36,230 nt of DNA from Plakobranchus ocellatus (taxonomy: Eukaryota > Mollusca > Gastropoda > Plakobranchidae): assembly GCA_019648995.1 (NCBI GenBank), contig BLXT01005881.1:152888-189117 (forward strand), read 5' to 3'. The position numbers were made by a program, and so were the translations under genes. The stretch's first letter is position 1. Each line of letters starts with the position of its first letter. This document shows, one piece after another, positions 26,001 to 35,000 of the stretch. The notes below the pieces were generated by a model that was not told the DNA's origin, did no database searches, and was given only the letters and a program-made list of their open reading frames with translations.

Positions 26001-29000
26001 AAAGAAATATGTCAATTGAAATGTATGTATGAAACCAATTCAAATGGACTAAGATTATATATGTAGTTCCAGTTAGATCATACGAGCTCTTTCTGTGATC
26101 TATGCAATGCTGAAAATTGCTTTATGTTATGCTAGAATATGAGTATTTGAAAGAAAAATTTAAGATGGAAGATATTAATTTAAGTACGTTTTCTCAAAAC
26201 TATCTCTCACAGCATCAAAATCATCAGAAGTAAACAGAGGACTCACATACATTTACACTCATATACATACAATTGCATGCACACACAAATATTAAAGTTA
26301 AAACTTTGCGTGAAAGAAACTATAATTTTACTCTTTGTTCCTTTGTGGCTTTGCAATTTTTCATAGCTCTGGCTCTTATGTTATGGATATATTTTTAAAA
26401 AATTTGTAATAGTTTTATCATTTGTCATGGCTAACTCTGAACATAGCATAACTTTATTCGATTAAGACAAAAATGATCCTCATATATTTTATGCATTGAC
26501 AAATATAGCTAACTTTTAATATGAAATAATTCATTTGATTTTACCAACATTGGCCCTTGAATTTTTTTGTGCATTGGCAGATATATATTGCCTTTCAAGT
26601 AGAAATGATGTTTTACTTCCTGACCATTGACACTGAAATTCAGCACACACACTCACCGAATTGCTATCTATTTTTAAAATTCTTCTTGACAAGAAATCAT
26701 ATGTATTTCTATATTCCTCAGGAACGTGATCCCACTGAGCTAGAGCTGCAGCTGGAAATAGAGCGTTTGGCTGTGAGGGACTTTGCTAAGGAGCGCATGA
26801 ATGATACGGCTCGGTCTTTTGGCTTTTCCTCAATTGATGACAAGGGTGACAATCTGCCACCAACTAATGGACAGATTGCTCTGCAGCCAGCTGCTTCAAA
26901 TCTCACTGTCATTACCTCAGACTCTTTTGCAGCAATGAAACCCAAGTAGGGATAGCATACAGAAAAAATTTAACCTGTTTGAAGCAAATTTTGTCAAAAA
27001 TATTTTTCTGTAGACAAGTTCATAGAGTTAGTTTTTAAAATAGTTCTAACGAACTTAAAGTTTGTTTTTTTACAACTGTTAGCAAGAATAATTAAAAAAA
27101 AAATTTTTGTACTCTATTTTCATTTTTAATTGTTTCTATGATAGAACTTCAAGAAGTAACATTCATATATTTTGCTCTCTCCCTCCTTAAAATTACCAAA
27201 TTATCAGACCTATCCTGCCTGACTATTTGTTGGATTTTGGCTATGTAGTCCTGGGAACAGTGCGCACTCATGTGGTACGTGCTACCAACACTGGCTGGTT
27301 TCCTGTATCCTTCCGCCTAGAGCAGCAGTCTGTGCATCTTTCTGGGTTCCATTTGGAATTGGACAGGGTAAAGAATCTTCCTGGGGCCCCAGACAATGAA
27401 ACGCTGGACTTTGCAGTGAGCTTTGATCCAAGAGCAGCAAATTTGCATCTTGGAGCGGTGGAAGTTGTTTTACCCATTAATGTAAGCGTGCTGAAAATTT
27501 ATTTTCTTTATGATGAGCATTACGTTTCCTGCAGTGTAATATTTTTGTGTAAAATCTGAATGTAACTGCTCATTAATAAATTACTTAATCATTATTTTTC
27601 CTGGATAAATGACTGATCTCTAGAATAGTTATTGTCTTATCAATTCAAGGGAACAATATAAAATTGTATTGTGTTTAAGAAGGGGATAGATACAAATTAT
27701 TCTATCAATGAGAATAAGATTTGGTAAGTCTTGTAAGTCTTTTAATTGTGAGCAAATTGTCATCATGTATTGTAAGAAATTGCTTGCATGAAAGATGCAG
27801 TGGCAAACCTTGAATTCTTCAAACTTTGCTTCTTTTGCTTTGCATTAATTTTTTATTGGCTTTTTCTTAGAAATTTATTTATTGAACATAAAAGATTAAT
27901 TTTTCAGTCCAATGCTTAAATTCTAGTTAACTCATGACAGAAACAAATAATAATGTGAAATTTCTTCACTCAAAATAAAACAGCCACAACATGATAATTA
28001 GAGTTTTTGTGGGAAATCTTTACAGATTGTGAATGGGCCACTTTTGGTGTTGCGCTTGCGTGCCCATGTAACTATGCCAGACATGGAGGTATCAGATGAT
28101 GTTCTTGAGTTTGGTGAGGTCAAGTGTGGAGAATGTAAAGTGGTTACTGTGCAGCTACACAACCATCAGAAAGTCAAGTGTGAGTGGGACAGCACACCAG
28201 TGGATAACTCTAAGCAGGTTTGCCATTATCTTTTGACTTTCAACCGCAATAAAGAATGCTTTTTTTTTTTCCTTTAGTTTTGAGCATGTATCATACTTAA
28301 CACTTTTGAAAGCTGTTTGGTCTATTTTTTACTTTGCCATTTTCATTTTTGTTTCATAGCTTCAAAATAGTCCAATGTCATCACAGTGAGATTGGAGGCA
28401 GCTGGCAAGAGAGCATTTTGTTCTTGCAAAGGTGGCAGGTTGTCGCCCTTTTGAAAAGGTCTAATGACTAGATCATATCATTGATGCTCTCCAAAAGAAG
28501 GGAAAAAGTCATTAAAAAATGGAAGATTTTGTTTCATATGGAATCATCTTATCAATTTATATAATTGAGGTTATGAAGGAGTGGGAAGATGTTACTCAAC
28601 TCGTAATAATTTGTATTATTTTTCTCGTCCATATTTTTTATGTCTAGAAATCTGATTCCCTTTTTAAAAAAGTATTTTAAAAGCTGTTTATGCATCGCCA
28701 TATGAAATGCTTTTTAAAAATTTTCTGTATGGCAAGGATTTGGATAGGATTTTCTTTTTCAAAAACAAAAAACGGAAAAAACAAAAAAATAAAAATAAAA
28801 AATACGAAAAAGCCAATTTTACAAGTGGTAACCCATACCATATAGATGAAAAAGGGATGTCTTTTTTTTTGTTTATGGTTGAGTCTCTGATAGTGAACAA
28901 TTTTTATAGTTTTTGTGCTTTTATGCCGCTCATATCTCGTAAAATTTGTACCACAGTTATTGTTGATACAGGAAGATATCAAAACCTCTTTAGGGGAATA

Positions 29001-32000
29001 TTATTATTATTAATCTGTATGTTTTTTAATCATCAGCTTAAAGCCAAGGCAGAGATAATATATTTATTCTTTAATGTTTTTAATATATTCTCAATTCTTT
29101 CTTTAGCTGGAGAAACATGTTCCAATGCATTTGCGCCGCAAGATCCGGCAGGCAAAGAAAAAGCCACGTATTTTTGAAGTGTTGCCACCTACAGGTGTCC
29201 TGATGCCAGGACAGAGAGTCAATGTGCAAGTCAAATTTATGCCTACAGAAGAGGTTAGTTTTATGAGAAAATAAATCCTTGTAAAAAAACAAGAAGAGTT
29301 CATAAAATATGAATCAGCATTTAAAAAAAATATTGTAAGTAGGATATGGAGAACATTACTGGATTTCAGTGAACTTTTTTCAGAATATTTATATATATAT
29401 AGATATGCTCCCTATGTACTCTTTTGTATAACAAATGCAAACAAACTTACAATAGTATTACTATCTTGATATTAAAAATATCTTTTTAGTAACTATATCA
29501 AAGTAGATGTCTCATTACATTTTGATGAGCTTCAGTCTGATTGCATTTTTTCCTATATTTTTTTTATTAAAGGATAAATAGGGCATTAAATTTCATATTT
29601 TTCTGCATATTTGGAGCCATAAAAAAAAATTACAGTGAAAATGCAACTGTTAGTGGGGAAAGGATGTTAAAACTTAATGAATTATATTCTTAAATTTGGC
29701 TTTAAAGTAAACAAAATATTAATTTGATAAGTTATTTGAAGATTAAAAAAAATTTGAACAGCATTTATAAAGATTCATGACTTTTTCTAGGTTGCATTAA
29801 ACATATCATTTTTGTGCAGGATTCAAGTCAATGAATTTTTGCAACTTTGTTCAAGTGCATTTTTTAAATCAATGTATTTATCCTTTTATGAAATAATTTT
29901 TTCTTTAAGAAACACACATTTTTCCTTTTTCCTATTGATTTGGGCTTTGGCTCTATTTTTACACCGCCAGAAATTCTATGAGAGCAGACTCCCAATCCGT
30001 ATTGGCCAGTCCAGTCAGCGCCTCCTTCTTCTTTGCCATGGTCAAGGCCTAGAACCCAGGCTTGAATTTGAACGCACCTTGGTGGAATTTGGCCCAATTT
30101 TGCCTCACAGCCCAGGAGATGACCAGGAGATTGTAGTACGCAACCCAACTACCTTCCCTATAGAGTTCTACAGTCTTGAGTTTGATAACCAGTATCTTGA
30201 GGAAGAGAAGGTAATCAGTATTATTATTGCACTTCAAATTTGCGAATAGACATAAAGTTGAATGATATAAGCTGTGTTTACATGATCTTGAGTGAAAAGA
30301 GGCTGCTAAATTTTTGTACTGATTTGCTGCTTTATTCTGATCCAAAGATCTATACTGCATTATGAGTATGATACTTTGGGAAAAATATTGTATTTCACCC
30401 ACTGAGCAGAGTATTTCTTTTATAGCACGAATATAAAGAAAGATACACAGATTATTGCATATATTTATATATTTTTTAAATTCTTCAAGCAACTTGTTTC
30501 ATATATTTGGATTTTATGATGGGTCATAAATTTATGGAAACTCTTGAGGAATTTCCTTTCAGTCTTATTCACAAGAAATTTACCATTTTAGGTCTTGAGA
30601 CTGATGCGAGGTTATGATGAATACAACACTCTCCTATTACCACCCAGAAGTGTCAATGAAAAGCTGCCGCATGAGTTACTTGATTTTTATGATGGTAAGC
30701 TGGCTGTAACCCTACTTTTTTTCCCCCCATTTTTTAAGGGATTGACTTAAGTATACTTTGATACAAGTAGTGATAGCTCTTTGACCAACACTCACTGAAA
30801 AGAATCTATGGTTGTTTTCTTAACTGTGTATTTTATTCCTGCAGAACAATTGAAAAAACTTGAGGAGGAGGAAAAGGCAAAAGCTGAAGCAGAGGCAGCA
30901 GCAGAGGCAGAAAAAAGAGAAAGAGAGGAGAAGGAGAAAGAAGGTAAAGCGCTTGATGTATTTTTGGTGAAAAAAGGCAGCATAGTTTCCTGCTTTGTTT
31001 CGTATTGACATTATAATTTGTTTCACATTTTTTAAAGACTTAAAAGCAAGTTTTCAGAAAATGTCCACAGTTTTAGTAAATGAAAGTGCCCTGAGATTAC
31101 TTTTTTTTCTGATTCCTTTCTTTGTTCAACTTTTACTTTTTTTAGGATGTAAAAATGATACTCCTGTGCATTGTATTTAGTAATTTAAGATAATTCTGCA
31201 GAGTTCTTTGATATATATATTTTTTCTTTTTTTTACTCGTTTATGAATTCAGAAAAAGAAGCTGAGCTTTTAGCTGAAGATGGGGAACTTGGAGCTAAAC
31301 CAGGAGACCCAACGCCAGCTATTTTGACCACAGCACCTTCTCGCACTGCCACTCCTGCTGAGCAGGCAGCTGGAGGTTTAGCACCTACAGAAGCCACTGC
31401 TCCGATTGATGATCCCATCAAGAAAGAGGACCTTCTTGAAGGTTAGCATTTTATAATTAAATGTTAATTGGTAAAGTTAATTGATTTCTAAATGTAAGGT
31501 GTTTTTTTTTCTTTTGTTGCAAGAGGAGGAGAAAAGTCCCAGGAATATTGGCTTTTTAGTTGTATAACCTTTTTTTGTGTTTAAACTGTTTTCTTTCATC
31601 ATTATGCTTAAACATTATTTTTTGTTGTTGTCACATTTGTATTATCTTGTAGTATTTAAACAGTTGGAAATATTCCTTGACTTAAAATGAAAGAAATTAC
31701 TTATGTAATCTAGAAATTACTGAATAACCTACCAAGCATGTAAAAACGACTGAAAGATTTAGCATTTCTTATACTACCAGTACATATATTTTACATATAT
31801 GTCTTTAAATTAGCCCAAATATAATATTTTATGCATTTGTAGCTCAAGATTTATTCGGCAACTTATCTCTGTGAAAATCTTTTGGTGATCTATATCAAAA
31901 TATGAGAGTTTTCTTGTTTATTCCAAACATATTTTGAAAAAGATCAATTTACTGCAGTTGTCAACCCCTCAAAGCTGCAATTTGGACGGCCAAATGATTT

Positions 32001-35000
32001 GGAATTATCTAAAGATATACTGTGAATTGCCACAATGAAATGAGACATTTTGAAGAACTCCGTTTCAATACATGTTCCTTTTAAAAAATAACTAATTCTG
32101 TGCTAATACTTCACACACAGTCTTTATATTTATATCATTACTAGTGGTGCAGTGAATATATTTAAGATGGATCGATTCACTTTCATGTCCTTCTCACAAA
32201 ATTGCAATCTATGACATCCATAATTTGTCTGTAGCACCAGTTTCAAAACCTATGGTCTCCCAATCATTCACTTCATTTTATAACTTGTATACAATGGTAT
32301 TTCAAAACAGAAAAGATGAAAGAGTCTGTTGCTAGTGGGCCTGGTGTGGGTGAGCTAGAGATCACCCCTGTCTCTGCAGCCATCGCTCGTCATTTGGGCA
32401 TCGACCTTACACCAGAGGGCAAGGCTGCTCGCAACAGACGAGGCATTGCAATTGTTGTAAATGGGGCACCCATGTCAGGTTTGTTTTGCATTGGCAATTT
32501 ATGCTATGAACAACATAGCTTACACATATTTATCCTGCAGTTTTTAAAGTTATGAAACTTGAAGATAATTGTTAAACTTAAGCCCAGTTCTTCATTCATA
32601 AGTTAACAAGTCAATTAATGTCAAAAACCATGGCTAGCTTGGTGTCAAAATGGATCATGTTTTTTTTTAAACAGAGGGAAATTTTCAAACATTGCTCTCC
32701 TAGAAACAAATAAATATTTACAGGATCTTCAAGATGCTCTGTTGGTTGAAAAAGATGCATCAATACGGTAAAAGAACACAACAGTCAATTTAAAGTTTTT
32801 AGGAGAAAAAAGAGATAGCTTTTATATGTTTTGTGTAAAAAAAATATTTTATCATATTATTTGCAAAGAAAGAGGATTTTATTTTGCAAAATCATCTGTG
32901 AAAAATATATCTTTCTATTTCTTTTCTCAAATGAATTTTCAAATACAAATTTAAACTTATTACAGTATGGTTCTTTGATCTTTCACAATTAGGTGTGCTT
33001 GTAGCACAGCTACACACAGGCTATCTGTTTGCAGCTACCTTTTTTGAAAAAAAAACAAAGGCAAAATGTTGTATTCATTTTATTTATGAAGCAAAAACTG
33101 CCATCTTTCACTTTGTGTGTCAATCACACATTTAAAAGCATATTAGATTAAATTACAGCCGATATTATTATATTAAATCGTTTGTGCAGGACATTAGTCG
33201 CACAATGACCAGTAAATCTGCCCCAAGATCTGCAGAAAGCCTATGTTGCAAATTCAAATGCATCACCAATATTTGGGCCTGTTTGGGGGATGAAAACTTT
33301 TGTTCACTTTGTTGTGGAAGGGATATATACACAAAACTTGAAACTTGAAACCTTTTTTGCATATTACTTTTTATGATGCAAAATGCAAGATGACTAACAG
33401 ATATAAAAAGGTTTGAAATTAGATAAAAATTGTTAATCAGTTGTTCAATGTCATTTATCATACTTTTACAATTTGACTAGACAATCACAGCTCCTTATGT
33501 AAAACTACCACCCTTTTATGTTCAGGAAAGACTAGCACAGCTATAGCGCTGGCCAAAACATATGAGGCTGCGCTTTTGACTCTTGATGGTGTGGTCTGTG
33601 ATGCCATCAGCAATGGGACTACACCTGCTGGACTGCGTGCACGAGAGCTGTGTGCTGAGGCAGCACGCCGCAAATCTGAAGAACTAAAAGAGGCAGAAGG
33701 ACAAGAGATGAAGGCAGGCGGCCTGAGTGTAGAAGCTCTGCAGGCTCATACCCAAGGAGCTGGTAGGAAATACCTGTGCATTGATTACTGATACGTTATA
33801 GTGAATGTGAATTTAGTCTTTTATGATACTTTTCTTGGACAGGTTCATATAAAGTTCATACTACTTACTTTATGGATCAAATAACTTAAAAGTCAGGAAT
33901 AGATATTAAATTTGACTTTTCATCTTCTTAAGTATGCTTTTTCTGTACTCAATGTATTACCATAGTCCTCTGATTCCCTGCATTTTGTTATTTCTGTATT
34001 AAACAGTCACAAACTTAAATTTCTATTCAACTAAGGAAATCAAATTTTCTCTAAACATATTTTGCGTTTATTAGGTTCATACATTACTTTACACTAAAGA
34101 AGGCATAATAAAAATGATGTATGATGGCATGTTAGTGGGAAGGACTTGAGTGCAAAGGATAGAGACAAATACAATGCACTAAGTGTTTGATGGAAGATGT
34201 GTGTGTATGTGTGGATTGTGAAAAAGGGTAGGAAAGGACGTTTATAAAATCACTATGCCTGAGAGGGAAAAGATATAAAGAGCAGTGTGCATAGCATCAA
34301 TGAAAAATTGGTGTGTTGTGTAAGAAGGTTGGGGGTAGGGAGAGAATTTTCAACTATTTGAGAACCTTCAACTTTCCCTTACCCAGAAACAATGCAAAAG
34401 CCAGGAGCTAGAGGAGTCTATTTGATTTTCATACACTTTGTTTGTATCCCTGAATCTTTATATGCAATAATGAATACTTATGCCCTCAGCATCTGCTGTG
34501 GGAGCGGTTGCAGCCAGAGACCGCAAGACAAGCACAGCAGTAGATCAAAAAGTTAAAGAAAAGGCTCCAGTGGGTGGAAAGACAACTGCTATGAATGCCT
34601 CTACTGAAGGCCCTGCTGGCAGCCAGGTTTGGATCTTTATGACATTGATCTCTGACCCATACAACTCATCTCTAGATACAAAACTATGATGTCTCAAAAC
34701 AGCCTAGAATAAGAAAAAAATTGTATTTTGATTATTTAAATTCTTTGTGAAAATCTTGTGAAACTTCATTCTTTACAATAGTTGAAAATAGTATAGCAAT
34801 AGGTTGACTGTGTGCATGGTATAAATCTTGTAAAGTTCTTTAAAAATGTGTTTAACAGAAGAAAAAACAATTTGTGACATCCGACTCATAAAGACTGTTC
34901 TCAAAACATATTTAATGGGCAGGAAATGCCCAGTAAAATAATTACAAATTTTTTTCTTTTTCTACTTGTATTTGTGAGGGTTTTCCAGAAATGTTTTCAT

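Noticed and set aside
26557..26721. Upstream extension of exon 23
   Set aside because: The frame is open by chance, but the AG at 26720-26721 has a pyrimidine-rich lead and the homology to HYDIN begins just after it.
28707..29177. 156-codon frame crossing into exon 26
   Set aside because: Mostly A-rich intron sequence; it overlaps exon 26 in a different frame from the homologous HYDIN frame.
30049..30492. 147-codon antisense frame
   Set aside because: Its 5' part is intron and its 3' part is the reverse of the conserved exon 27.
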